Shown here: positions 48,190-59,138 of the stretch, in pieces
Layout: every line of letters begins with the position of its first letter
Numbering within the stretch: position 1 is the first letter of the stretch
NCBI GenBank assembly: GCA_022393335.1
Contig: JAJEKB010000420.1
Location: 1 to 64,000, forward strand
From: Macrotrachela quadricornifera
Lineage: Eukaryota; Rotifera; Eurotatoria; Philodinida; Philodinidae
Direction of reading: 5' to 3'
Length of the DNA stretch: 64,000 nt
The notes under the pieces: generated by a model
What the model was told of the DNA's origin: nothing
What the model saw: only the letters and a program-made list of their open reading frames with translations
Database searches by the model: none
Translations under genes and position numbers: made by a program

Positions 48190-50035
48190 TTATTTTTTAA
48201 GTTGAAATTGATCAGCAAGTTTATTATCTTCAGTATGATAATAACTAAATGTTAAATGTGTTTTATTCGCCTTAATATGAGTATATCCAAAATCAACATC
48301 ATGATAAATACTCCAATTATTCGTAGAATAAGTTCCATGTGTTAAATCATGTCCACCCATTCCTATTAATATATGTGTAACACCATCATCTCGACATTTT
48401 CCTTGATACATTGGACATGATCGTTCATATGAATGAGTATGTGCAAATAGATTAAGATCAACATGATATTGATAAAGAAGTGGTTCTAAATAACGTTGTA
48501 ATTTTTCTTTAATTATCTCTTCTTTTATTACTGATGAATACATAGGTCGATGTGATCCAACAATAAGCCACGGTGTACGAGAACGATTAACTGAATAAAG
48601 ATCTTGTTCAAGCCAAGAATATTGTGGTGATGAAGGAAGAAAATCATGTTCAGATGAAAAAAAAACAACATGAATTGGTCCAATATCAAAACTATACCAA
48701 AAGAGACCATTACCATTAGATGGTGAATGAAAACGACGTACCAATGGAACAGCACATTCACCACCTGAATCATAACCATAATTTCCCCTAAATAAATATT
48801 TAAATATTCAGAAATATTTCATCAAATGTAAATTAATTTACCATTCTGGTCTAAATCCACCAGGTCCAGGTGCTCCACTTGGATCTTTATCACCTCCTGT
48901 AACATGATCATATTCATGATTTCCAATTCCAACCATATATGGAACACGAGATGTTGTTGGTTCAATTTGATTCATAAATGCATCCCATAATGAACCAATA
49001 CCTCGTGCATAACTTACATCACCAATATGTAATATAGCTGTTACATTATTTGACATAACACTTACTAGTACTCGATCTATTGTAGGTTTAGCACCTGATT
49101 GAATAGGTGATACACCCATATCACCATAAGCAATAAGATTCACCTCACTATCAATACTTGATGGACGATTTATGAATGTATATATAGGTGACCAACCATG
49201 TTCATCATTGCCTACCCGATAATAATATATAGTTGATGGACGAAGATCATTAAGAAGTATAGTATGCATATATCCCGGATTAATAAATGTTTGTGGTCCT
49301 GTTATATTAGCTTTACCTTCACACATATCTGATGCTTCATACGTAACCGTTGCTCCACTAATATTAAAATTAAGTAATGATCGATCAAAACCATATTGAC
49401 ATCGAGGAATAGTTTCATTTGAATTAGTTACATATGAAACATATATTTGATCATTTCGATCACCAAATGCTAAATGAATTTGTGTTGGTTCATTATAATT
49501 AATTGGTTCGACAACAGAAGATTTAGCTACAATTATATAATTTCCAGAACAATCATTATCACGTGAATAATAACGAAACTCTAATTGTCGACGTAAATTA
49601 ATCAGTGACCATATTGAATTTGTTTGATTAACTTTTACAAATTCATAATCAACATAATCACAAGCACCTTATATTAATATAAACAAGATAATAATTTTAT
49701 ACATTTATATATATTTTACCTGTTACAATTGAAATTTCAGGAAAATAAATTCCAATAAAATCATCTGAACATGAATTTGTTAATGCTATCCAAGATACAT
49801 AGATTTCATCTTTATTTGAATATTTCGTTGATGAAATTTGTAATTCTGCTACTGTTAGGGATTTTGGAGAAATAAAACGAGAAAATATACCAATACTTCG
49901 ATTACAATTATGTGGACTTGGAAATTTTGCTATTGAATGTAATTTTCTAAAAGGACCATTTGAATATAAATGTTCTTCACATTGAATTCCAACGAGAAGA
50001 AAAATAAAAACTATTATATAATGAAACAACATCAT
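48190..50035 (-). CDS. Purple acid phosphatase, large-subunit (plant-like) type
   Basis: Three exons with short introns near 48787-48840 and 49670-49728. The start at 50035 gives a signal peptide (MMLFHYIIVFIFLLVGIQC). An N-terminal region of about 200 residues (SWIALTNSCSDDFIGIYFP) and a fibronectin-like domain (PTQIHLAFGD, LRPSTIYYYRVGND) precede the metallophosphoesterase domain. All seven metal ligands are visible in order: AYGDMG (Asp), HIGDVSYARG (Asp and Tyr), GIGNHEY (Asn), VGSHRPMY (His) and FAHTHSYER (His, His). The Tyr gives these Fe-containing enzymes their purple colour. They hydrolyse phosphomonoesters at acid pH in lysosomes or outside the cell. The domain layout is that of the long plant/invertebrate form, not the short mammalian one. 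Summed length is about 590 residues; no disruption was seen. Confidence 0.9.
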
Positions 50036-50215
50036 AGTGTTACTTCTAACACATTTTCATCTTGTCTCAACAATATATATTATTAAAAAAAAAACTGATA
50101 ACATATCTTCCAACCAAAACATATATGATATCATATTAGTAAATAAAAAATTCTAATACAATATAAAAGTTTCTTAAATATAATTTAAAAAAAAAAAGTT
50201 TTACTATATGAATTA

Positions 50216-51631
50216 TTAAATTTCTTTCCATGTTAATTTAAGTATTTTTTTATTTTGAATTAACCATTGTGCTATTCTAGCTATATTTTTTGTATCATCA
50301 ATACCAGAATGATGTCTTCCTTCTAATAATAAATTTGATTTTTTCAACATATCTTTCATTCCTCTTATTCGACTAAATGGATAATAGTCCATATATAATT
50401 CTTTTAAATTAATAAAATTATTTAAAAATTTTGGTCGATTTAATCCACATTGTTTTAATTGTAATGGTAACATTGTTCGTAAATCCCAATTTCCACATGT
50501 TATCCAAGTAAAACTATGTAGAATTGAATTCGTTTTTTCAAATGATATTAATGAATGTTTAGCTAAAAATTTTTGAACATCTTGCCATACAATATCAAAT
50601 GTTGGAGAATTATCAACTATATCTTGTGTTATACCAGTAATATTAATACATATTTCATTCAAACTAGTTTTTATTGTTGGACGTACATAACTATGATAAG
50701 TGTCAATGATAGTATTAGTTTCGGCTTCTAATAAACAAATAGGAAATTCAATTATTTCCCAAATATCATTAGGTGATGGGCGTTTTAAACTCGGATCAGA
50801 TTGATGACATACAGCTTCGAAATCTAATACACAATAATAATCAAATGGTTGACCAACGGTATTGGTAGTTATTATATTAGTTAATGAATTATCATAGTTG
50901 AAAGATGAAGTATGCCGAGTATTTATGGTTTGATGGTCATCTTCTTCGATGAAATTCGATACGGTTGTAAGATTATTTAATTTAGATGTTACAATCGTAT
51001 CGGTTAATTCAATATTTATTAAAATATTTGAATTTAAATATGTGTTTTGTTGAATGAAAGAAATCACATATTTATGCTGCTTCGTCAGATGAACTTGAAT
51101 TGGATGCGATGTCGAACTCACTTGAGTGATACATTGTTGATGTTTCAATTCATTCATATCTTCGATGGTACAATCGAATTCTACAGTGTACGGATTTAAT
51201 TGAACATCTGTTGAATTTATGATTGTCGGTATGATAAATTGAATAGCTGATTCACTAATAAAGTTCAATTTGGTGACATAAGCAATAGTAATAGTACATT
51301 CTTTAGATGGAAGTATAGCACCAACATGAATGGCAAAACTGTTGGTTCCACAACCTTGATCTATAGTGTTATTATTGTCTTTTGAATGAATAATAATTTC
51401 TTGATCATCAGTACGAATCATAAATGTGTAGGCAGTGTCTTGATTTTCAATGGGAAAATAATAAATAGTTTCGATTGGTATTTGTTCAGTATTTCGAAAT
51501 ACTTGCGTAATAATAACATCAGCAATAAGCGAACGAATTGTAGCAGTAATTTTTATTCTTTCAAGAGATACATACAAAGATTGATCCTTGTCAGTGATTG
51601 ATAATTTTGGATCTCGTTTGATTTTAAGCAT
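50216..51631 (-). CDS. VIT domain fused to an ERI1-type DEDDh 3'-5' exonuclease
   Basis: A single uninterrupted frame of 471 residues, without signal peptide or transmembrane helix. Residues about 10-135 form a VIT domain (vault/inter-alpha-trypsin type): ITATIRSLIADVIITQVFRN, PIETIYYFPIENQ, VGAILPSKECTITIAYV. Its middle loop is shorter than usual. The VWA domain that normally follows VIT is absent. After a Thr/Asn-rich linker (about 215-262), residues 265-460 form an exonuclease of the ERI1 family: YYCVLDFEAVC (Asp270, Glu272), EIIEFPICLLEAET, SYVRP, NITGITQDIVD, TCGNWDLR (Asp383), and GRHHSGIDDTKNIARIA (His441 with Asp445/446). The DEDDh set is complete, so 3'-5' RNase activity is expected. 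ERI1 relatives trim histone mRNA, rRNA and small RNAs. The VIT part may tether it to a partner. Confidence 0.85.
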   Translation of the reverse strand: MLKIKRDPKLSITDKDQSLYVSLERIKITATIRSLIADVIITQVFRNTEQIPIETIYYFPIENQDTAYTFMIRTDDQEIIIHSKDNNNTIDQGCGTNSFAIHVGAILPSKECTITIAYVTKLNFISESAIQFIIPTIINSTDVQLNPYTVEFDCTIEDMNELKHQQCITQVSSTSHPIQVHLTKQHKYVISFIQQNTYLNSNILINIELTDTIVTSKLNNLTTVSNFIEEDDHQTINTRHTSSFNYDNSLTNIITTNTVGQPFDYYCVLDFEAVCHQSDPSLKRPSPNDIWEIIEFPICLLEAETNTIIDTYHSYVRPTIKTSLNEICINITGITQDIVDNSPTFDIVWQDVQKFLAKHSLISFEKTNSILHSFTWITCGNWDLRTMLPLQLKQCGLNRPKFLNNFINLKELYMDYYPFSRIRGMKDMLKKSNLLLEGRHHSGIDDTKNIARIAQWLIQNKKILKLTWKEI

Positions 51632-52222
51632 TTTAAGTTTTAATGTATAAATAAATTTAGTAAGAATATAGATTTCTCTGATAATAATGTTATATGAGTC
51701 AATATTTTATACTGAATAAAAAGAAAGAACGAAAATATATTGCTAGTAGAAAAAAATAAAAAAATATGTTGTTTTATGGCGAACAGCAGTACAATTAAAA
51801 CGAAAGAAATGTTAAAATGAAGGAAGAAAAAACATTAATTGCACAACTATTATTGACTGCGTAGCAGATATATACAAAAAAAAATATTTTCTTTTGCATA
51901 ATAATTATAGAAAAGGACATCCATTGATTTAATGATATTACAATAAAATTATCCAATTCAAATTAAATATTTCTAAGATAGAAAAAAAAAAGAAATTTTA
52001 TTTATAACATATAGTGATCTTTAGAATATCTTATCAATTTTATTGTTTATAACAGAAAAACAACTACACCTGTTCCATCTATCTCTTCATAATAGATGAT
52101 ATCATTTGTCGACTAATGTTATCTTCAGAATAAGAACAAAATAAAAGTTATATTTTTTAACATATAACTATAGTTATTTCACTTCAACAACATTCATATT
52201 GTGCAATCCATATATATTATAG
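51632..52222. other. Intergenic sequence between divergent genes
   Basis: AT-rich spacer between the VIT-exonuclease gene (minus) and the acetyltransferase (plus); presumably holds both promoters. No element is recognised. Confidence 0.4.
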
Positions 52223-52276
52223 GTAAACTAAAAAATTATATTTTGACTTATACTAATGACTTTTTTAATTTCAGTA

Positions 52277-52990
52277 ATGCTTTCACCTAATCCATCATCT
52301 ACTAGCCATCAATTTGATGAATCAGTAAAAACAAGTTCTGTCTCTATTCCATCTTATCTCGGTAGACTTATTCTACGAACTCATCATGAAGACGATACTG
52401 TTAATTGTGCATCGATATTTTCTAATCCATTTACAACACGACATCTTCGTTTTCTCCAACCACCGAATGGTTGGGGAGATGATGAAAAACGAAAAGAAAA
52501 TAAACAATGGACAGAACAAGATTTTCTTCATCGAGTTAATGTACAAAATGAAACAAGATTAAATGGAAAAAGTTGTGTTTTAAATATTATCTTATTAGCT
52601 TCAGCATCAGGTGAGAAAAATAATAGATGTATTGGAACAACAGGTTTTGTTACAATTGATGGTAATATTGGTTATTTGGGAATTATTACTGATGTAAATA
52701 CAACTCGCAAAGGATATGCAACAGAAGCTTTATATACAGCAACTGCTTTTGCTTTTGAAAAATTAGGTGTAAACAAGATTATTATGCAAACTAATGAGAA
52801 AAATGAAGAAATGAGAGGATGGTGTGAAAAAACAGCTGGAATGAAATTAGATTATAAGAAACAAATGGAACTTAATGGTTATACATTTATAGAATATGGA
52901 TATTCATTTACTTTAGATGAGTGGAACAATACAATAAAGAAGAAATTAGAAGAAAAAATGGACAATATAATTAAAAATCAAAATCAATAA
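52277..52990 (+). CDS. GNAT-family N-acetyltransferase (RimJ/RimL type)
   Basis: A 237-residue frame starting MLSPNPSSTSHQ. An upstream in-frame ATG at 52256 exists, but it lies inside what looks like a 52-base 5' intron (donor at 52223, acceptor TTTCAG ending at 52274), so the Met at 52277 is preferred. The domain begins GRLILRTHHEDD and continues through CIGTTGFVTI, YLGIITDVNTTRKGYATEAL (the acetyl-CoA loop region, here RKGYAT) and FAFEKLGVNKIIMQTNEKNE. It closes with WCEKTAGM, as in RimJ/RimL-like (Acetyltransf_3) enzymes. The N-terminus and the acidic, Lys-rich C-terminal tail are less conserved. It transfers acetyl from acetyl-CoA to an amine on a protein or small molecule; the substrate cannot be read. 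Its style resembles fungal homologues, so acquisition by transfer is possible. Confidence 0.82.
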   Translation: MLSPNPSSTSHQFDESVKTSSVSIPSYLGRLILRTHHEDDTVNCASIFSNPFTTRHLRFLQPPNGWGDDEKRKENKQWTEQDFLHRVNVQNETRLNGKSCVLNIILLASASGEKNNRCIGTTGFVTIDGNIGYLGIITDVNTTRKGYATEALYTATAFAFEKLGVNKIIMQTNEKNEEMRGWCEKTAGMKLDYKKQMELNGYTFIEYGYSFTLDEWNNTIKKKLEEKMDNIIKNQNQ

Positions 52991-53518
52991 ATAATTGATG
53001 TGATTTGTCTATTTCATTTCATTACATTTTATAAGTAAAGTTTTAGAATAAATAAAATTTCTTTTAAAAAAAATTACATTTTTCAGAAAAAATTTCCAAT
53101 ATTTTAGTTTGATTTCATATGCATATTATTATAAGTGTAATCATACTTTGATGAATAACAATATAGTGCATTTCTGATATAGTGACATAAACATAGGAAA
53201 ACAAATTTTATTCAATATTCCTTTTTAATAGTGACATGTTTCCACTTGGTTATCATAATTATCTTTGGTCTTGATATTTATTTAAAAAGAATTTGAATGA
53301 AAAAAAAATAACTTCAAAATGAATATATATATACGTAAATAGTGAAATTAACAGAAAAAAATTCTGAAAAAAGAAATGTTTCTCATGAAACAAAGAATTT
53401 AAAATCGTATCGATTTTAAAACATTCCACTAATGTTACATGAATGTGATCTAATATTGTAAAATGTTCTTTTTTTTAAAATGGTACTATTTTGATCACAA
53501 GATTTAATAAATAGTAAT
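52991..53518. other. Intergenic sequence between convergent genes
   Basis: AT-rich 3' flanks of two convergent genes. Nothing else is seen. Confidence 0.45.
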
Positions 53519-55548
53519 TTAATTTTGCGTCCAGAGAAAAAGTCGTATATTGACTTCGAGTTCTTTATTATCCGTTGGAGCACTTCCATTGTATGTACAT
53601 AAACTAATAATAACTGGAGCTGGCATTTGGGGAACAGACGTAGACCATGATGGATCCGTAACAAAATAATTGAATCTACGGTAAAAATCAGGCACAGTAT
53701 TGTGATCATATTCAGCTTCTATGGAAACTGAATTATTCGTCCAAGTTGTTCGATGAGTCGTATAGGTGCCGTTGAGCAATGGAAGTTGACTACCTTTACT
53801 ACTGATTGTTTCATTTATTGTATTTGGATAGATTATGTACCAGAAATTATTCGCACTGGAAATGCTTTCCCTTCGACGACCTATTTCGATGACAATTTCG
53901 TTGGTCTGATCATCACTACCTTCCGTATATAGACGAAGTACAACATTAGGATCAAATTTATCAATGGAGGCATTAATAAAAAATGTAAAAATACCAAACG
54001 AATAGACGCGTTGACTTTTCACTTCAGAACACCACCAATTACCAGTAGTATCACGAGTTAATCGCATATATAGACCTTGAGAAGAATCTAATACAACATT
54101 GTTCGATGTCCAATTGCTAGAATCTATAAATCAATCTGTTAATATCTATCAAGATAAATATAAAATTAATACTACTAACCAAAATTAGAATTGAATTCAT
54201 TGCGTACGTTCCATGTGTCACCCGCCCAATCAAGAGTTAGATTAGCAGACGGATTGAAAACGAATGGAGTAGTACTCATAGTAATCATAGTAGTTGTAGT
54301 AGTTGTATTATTTGTAGTATCTACAATTTACAAGCAAAAGTTTGACTATTATTATCAAAATCAATATTATTTAGCTATAGGTATCTGATTACTTGTTTTC
54401 CGAGTTCCCAATACTGAACCCAAAACAATTGCTAAAATAATAAGTATCGCTGCTATACTTAAACTAATCCATACTTTCTTCTTCTTGTACCAGATTCTAT
54501 ACGTGAAATATAGATTGTATTAATAAATCAACATTATATAACATACTGAGAATTTTTTCTATCTTCACTTATTTCCTATAGTAAAAATAAAATAGTTAAC
54601 TAATTTAAAAGAATTTTTTAATGAAACTTACTATTGTTGCATGAGAATCAATAGAACCAGCATGTAATCGAGGAAGTAGAAGAGCACCTAGATTAATAAA
54701 AATAAAAAGAATATTTTTTTGAATTTTTACTAATGTCATTTGAAAATGAATTATAATTGCTAAAATATTTTTTTTATAATAGATAAAATTTTTCGAAATT
54801 TACCTTGAAATGGTGGTTCAAGTAATTCATGTGGTGGTCGTATTTGTCGTAAATGAATAATATGCAAATCAGGTGCTGGATTTAATCGTGATAAAACTTC
54901 TAGATATGTGCCAGGTAATAATAAAATTTCATCTTCATTTGTAAAACCAGAATGATCTTGTATTGTTCGTCCATTAAGTGCTTCAATTGAAAAAAGAGTT
55001 CTTGTACCTGTATTTCCCAAATATAAATCAGATTCAAGAACATTTAATGATGTTGTGCATGATGTAAAAGGCCACCATGTTACTTGAATACCTGGAGCAT
55101 AAGCACCACTTAAATCTTGACGTACACCACGCCAAATTATTTGACGATGTGAAATTGGAATTTTAGCTAATCCAGTAAGAAATAATTTTAAATAACGAAA
55201 CCATGGTCGTAATCCTGAACGATCACTTTCTTTTAATGTTCGATTAAGATGTGTATAGAGACTTCCATCAGGTTCACCATCTGATGCTTCCCATTCCATT
55301 GTATATAAACGTATAGCAGCTGATTCATCTGGAGTAAGATTATCAGGAGGATCTTTTGAATTTTCCAAAGCTACCCATATATGAGGTTCAAGACGAGATA
55401 TAATATTAAGCAATGGTTTGCAAGCTTCTATCAATGATACAAGTGGTTCACGTGCATAACCCCAAATAGGCGGTAACACTTTAGTAGGATCATCGCCGGT
55501 ATTTAACAAATATCGACGATTGATAGCGTCATACTCAGTGGAGTCCAT
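53519..55548 (-). CDS. Membrane-anchored ADP-ribosyltransferase with GH16-like ectodomain
   Basis: A spliced gene of about six exons; exon 1 (54804-55548) encodes the transferase. Its R-S-E set is visible: IIWRGVR (Arg140), WWPFTSCTTS (Ser163) and TNEDEILLLPGTYLEV (Glu205-x-Glu207). Short exons add LLLPRLHAGSIDSHATI and SEDRKN, followed by a basic-flanked transmembrane helix (KKKKVWISLSIAAILIILAI). A Thr-rich stalk comes next, then a domain like concanavalin-A/GH16 folds (LTLDWAGDTWNV, WWCSEVKSQRVYSFGIFTF, DPNVVLRLY, NEIVIEIGRR). GH16 enzymes use E-x-D-x-x-E; here the site reads E-I-V-I-E, so the ectodomain probably binds glycans without cutting them. Basic residues before the helix and no signal peptide suggest type II topology, with the transferase inside and the lectin-like part outside. 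The frame is intact. Confidence 0.78.
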
Positions 55549-58017
55549 ATCTATTGATATTTATTTTTTTTCTCGCAATATTCACCTTACATGAAGGCCG
55601 TGAAAAAAAAATATTCTTTATTCTCTCTCTCTCTCTCTTTATTAAGTATTTATTTCGATACACATGTGGGCAAGCACAATCTATTTAAGTAGTCGAATGA
55701 AAAGAAACGCAAGAAACAGATATAATCTATGTCTTTCGTTCTGTTCAGGTAAATTTCTCACTTGAGAAAAATAACGACATATTTCTACTGGTATTGTCCT
55801 ATGAGTATACGTTAAGTCATCGTTATGAATCACAATCCAAACAGCTACGTAAAACTTAAGAAATATACTTATGTAAAACAGTTTAAATTGTTGAAAATCT
55901 TTTGAAAGAGTCAGTATTTTCATTATATCTTTATAAAAATCATTGTGAATAGTTTTTATAATAGGATCAAAATTTTACTTGCAACATTAATCAGAATAAA
56001 TTAAGAATATAGTATAGACGTGATAAGATAAAATAAAGTAATTATTGATTTTTTTTATTGCTTTATAAAAGTTAAATTAACGCTCAATAGTCGATTTATA
56101 CATTATTAATGAAGTTCAGAAAAATAAGTATTGTGTCTTATATATCTTATTCTTTGTCTGATAGTTGATGTTGAAAATGCTTAAATGAAACAATTAGGTC
56201 ATTTTCGTAATAAACAAATCGGATGGAAAGAAAATGTGTCGATCTTCGTTGTGTCTATTGATCATGCGTGTAGCGTCTGAAATTTCATTGAAGACATCAA
56301 CATATATTCTGTAATATTAATAAACAAAACGAACCTAACATTTTATTTATTTCAATATTTTCTTACAAATTGTTCAATTTTTAATAACAATATTGAGTTT
56401 ATTTCTGTTCGATTTGAAAAATATGTGGAAAGAGAGAATAAAATATATCGACTTTCTAGATTCTGACTATCAATGAGTGAGAAACTGGGACTTCTTCTGT
56501 TGTCGCATCCATATGTTCGTATACATCATTAAAATATTCTGAAAATATTTTATTAGAAGAGTTCTCTTTATTCTTTATAATGTATTAATAATATCTTTCT
56601 AATTTCATGCTAATTGAAGATTATGTAAATACATTTGTACTATTTAATATCATTTAAATATTATTTCTTTTTTTCCTTTTAGAGCTATCGATCAACTTTC
56701 AATATTTTATAAAATAGCATGTAAGTGCTTTAAATCAAACTTATTCATTATATTTTTATTAGATCAAATATATTATCTACAACCAAACTTTTCACATGTA
56801 TAAACTTTAATATAAGTTTCCATTGTTTATTCACTTAATATATTCTCAAATAGAGATGACTAGATTTACTGATTTCAACATTCTTTGATAACTAATTATC
56901 GTGTTTAAGATTTCACATCTATTATTACAAGCGATGTATCTCTGTACATATGCTATTAGCTGAATTAGGATAACTTTTCACAAATATATACGATTTACTA
57001 AGTGCTAGACAACGAGCATGCCGTACTTTAGCAGAAACTCGATTTTGCCGATGCAAAAATGTGTTACCTTGGCAAACAGAAAATAGACAATGAGCTACTA
57101 AAATAAAGATTGAAGAAATATTTTATTATTATTTTAACAATTGATTTTCTCTTCAGCAGAATTGAGGATATTTTTCACTTACAAGACTTTTGGATTGTAG
57201 ACATTTTTTTTCCTTTTTACAAGTAATAAAAACTGAAAATGAGTTTATTCGATTTAGACAAATAATTCTCTTTCTTGTATTCCTTGCTTAACTTTGGTAA
57301 CGATTTAAATTAAAAATTTGTAACTAATTCTCACATATATCTATCATAATGTTCAGCGTTGATAACACGGTTATTTTTATCTTTAAACAAATTAAAATTT
57401 TTAAGAGAATTTTTTAATGTCGAAACAGTTGAATAAGCTATAAAAAAATCAACATCTATATCCTGGAATTCCTAAGTAACCACCAGAATCATAGTAAACA
57501 AAATATTTCTATTTTTCATCAATTTAATGCAAACATATTTTTACTATAACTCCTCTTCAAGATATATCTGATCAAAAATTTTGTTAGATTTGAAAATCTT
57601 TTCAAGAGTAATGAATATCAATAGTTCTGGATTTATTGAAATAGACACTAGTGTGTTGAGACCAGTTACAGATGTAAAATGTATGCACAACAGATTTATT
57701 TATCAGCCAGATTGACAGTTAGAATAACAATAATATTAACAATAGCAAATCAGAAAAAATGATGAAATAAAGAAAGAAAATTTAAATAAGACATACAGAG
57801 TGCTAACAAAAAAAATTAAAAGAAAAAAAACCTCTGTTTGAAATGTAGAAATGATAAGATGGATAATTTCTCTGCGATCGATTATCTTGAGAAAGCAACT
57901 TTTGTCTGTGAAAGATGTTACACTGTACATATCTTCTGTTAGTATATAATAAAGTTAAAAAAGAGATGTAAGTTTCATTTTTTTCGTCCCAGAGATACCA
58001 TACTGGTAAACTCTTTT
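55549..58017. other. AT-rich intergenic region
   Basis: About 2.5 kb. A CT microsatellite lies at 55622-55638, just upstream of the transferase gene. The minus-strand frames at 55681-55923 and 57736-57930 are hydrophobic or low-complexity and unsupported. Confidence 0.5.
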
Positions 58018-59138
58018 TTATAATTGCGGTTTTCGAGCAAGAAAAAAGAATAAAGATGTAAATATATCAAATTTACGGGCATGTAAGAAACTTGTAACTG
58101 ATTTTTGACACATAGTAGCTAATGCTGCACTGCCTTTAGGAGCTAGTCGAATTTTCTCTCCAACCCAAACTATACCATGTCCTAATCGTCGAACAACAGG
58201 GCCTGTACGATGACGGTTAAATGAAAAAAACGAACCACCACCATCTAGTAGTTGATAACTAGGAATATCAGCTTCGGGTATTATTCGATTTTCTTCAACA
58301 GTAAAACCAACTGATTCAAGATCCGACACTTACGCACTGGTTAATCTCAGTTCGGGTAAGGCAAAATTTTCTTCCATTGTACGTATTGTTTCACATGTTC
58401 AGAATTTTGACTATCATATTTATCAGTTAAACAAGCATCATAACCAAGAAATGAGCCACCTGGTTTAAGTACACGAAAAGCTTCAGCAAAACATTTAGAC
58501 TAAATCATTAGAGAAAAAAACATTTTTTTTTTCTAAATAAAAAAATGTAATAATATACCTTTTCTGGTGCATGACCTACAGATTCTATAGCATAAACATG
58601 ATCAAAACTATTGTCTTCCAAGGGTAAGTTCATGAAATCACCTTGAATAAATTCACAATTAGCTGGTACACCTAAAATGAGATTTCAATTCATATTCGAG
58701 ATTTATTTCAAAAAAATCAATACAATGAATATTTACCGAGTGTTTTAGTTCGTTGAACTTGATATGAACTAATTGTTATAGCAGTAATATGTGCTCCAGT
58801 TAAGTATGCAATACGTCTTAATGGTCCTCCAACTCCACACCCAATATCAAGAACTTTATCTCCTGGTTTAAGTTGCATTCTTAATGCTAAATAAGATTCA
58901 TGTCGTTGAATTGATTCATCAAATGTTTCACCATGAAATCGATTAGCACAATGAAAAATGTTATCCCAAGTTAATTCATAAATATCTGTTGTTAAACTAT
59001 AATAATTTGTTACTAATGTTGAATATTCGGCTTTTCGTATATCTATATCTTAATGCACTTCATTATATGATGAAATATCTTTTTGAATAGCATCCTTTGA
59101 ACGTCGTATAAGTTTTTTTCTGTCATTATTCTTCTTTT
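58018..59138 (-). pseudogene. Sterol C-24 methyltransferase-like gene with three lesions
   Basis: Three exons on the minus strand match SMT/ERG6-type methyltransferases. The first has TDIYELTWDNIFHCANRF, then LKPGDKVLDIGCGVGGP (SAM-binding motif I) and TAITISSYQVQRTK. The next has [20 protein letters not shown] and [11 protein letters not shown]. The last has FRVLKPGGSFLGYD, then TDKYD, and it ends APKGSAALATM and FTSLFFFLARKP. Three defects are visible: a TAA in the first exon (NEVH stop DIDIRKAEYS), a one-base loss near 58397 (EHVK to TIRTMEEN), and a TAA after LPELRLTSA before VSDLESVGF. The introns still have proper ends. The family adds the C-24 methyl of fungal and plant sterols and is rare in animals, so even a dead copy is informative. 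Confidence 0.75.

Noticed and set aside
48528..48779. Overlapping minus-strand frame within the phosphatase
   Set aside because: It is a shadow frame; the phosphatase frame carries the His ligand motif GSHRP and the substrate-site residues in the same interval.
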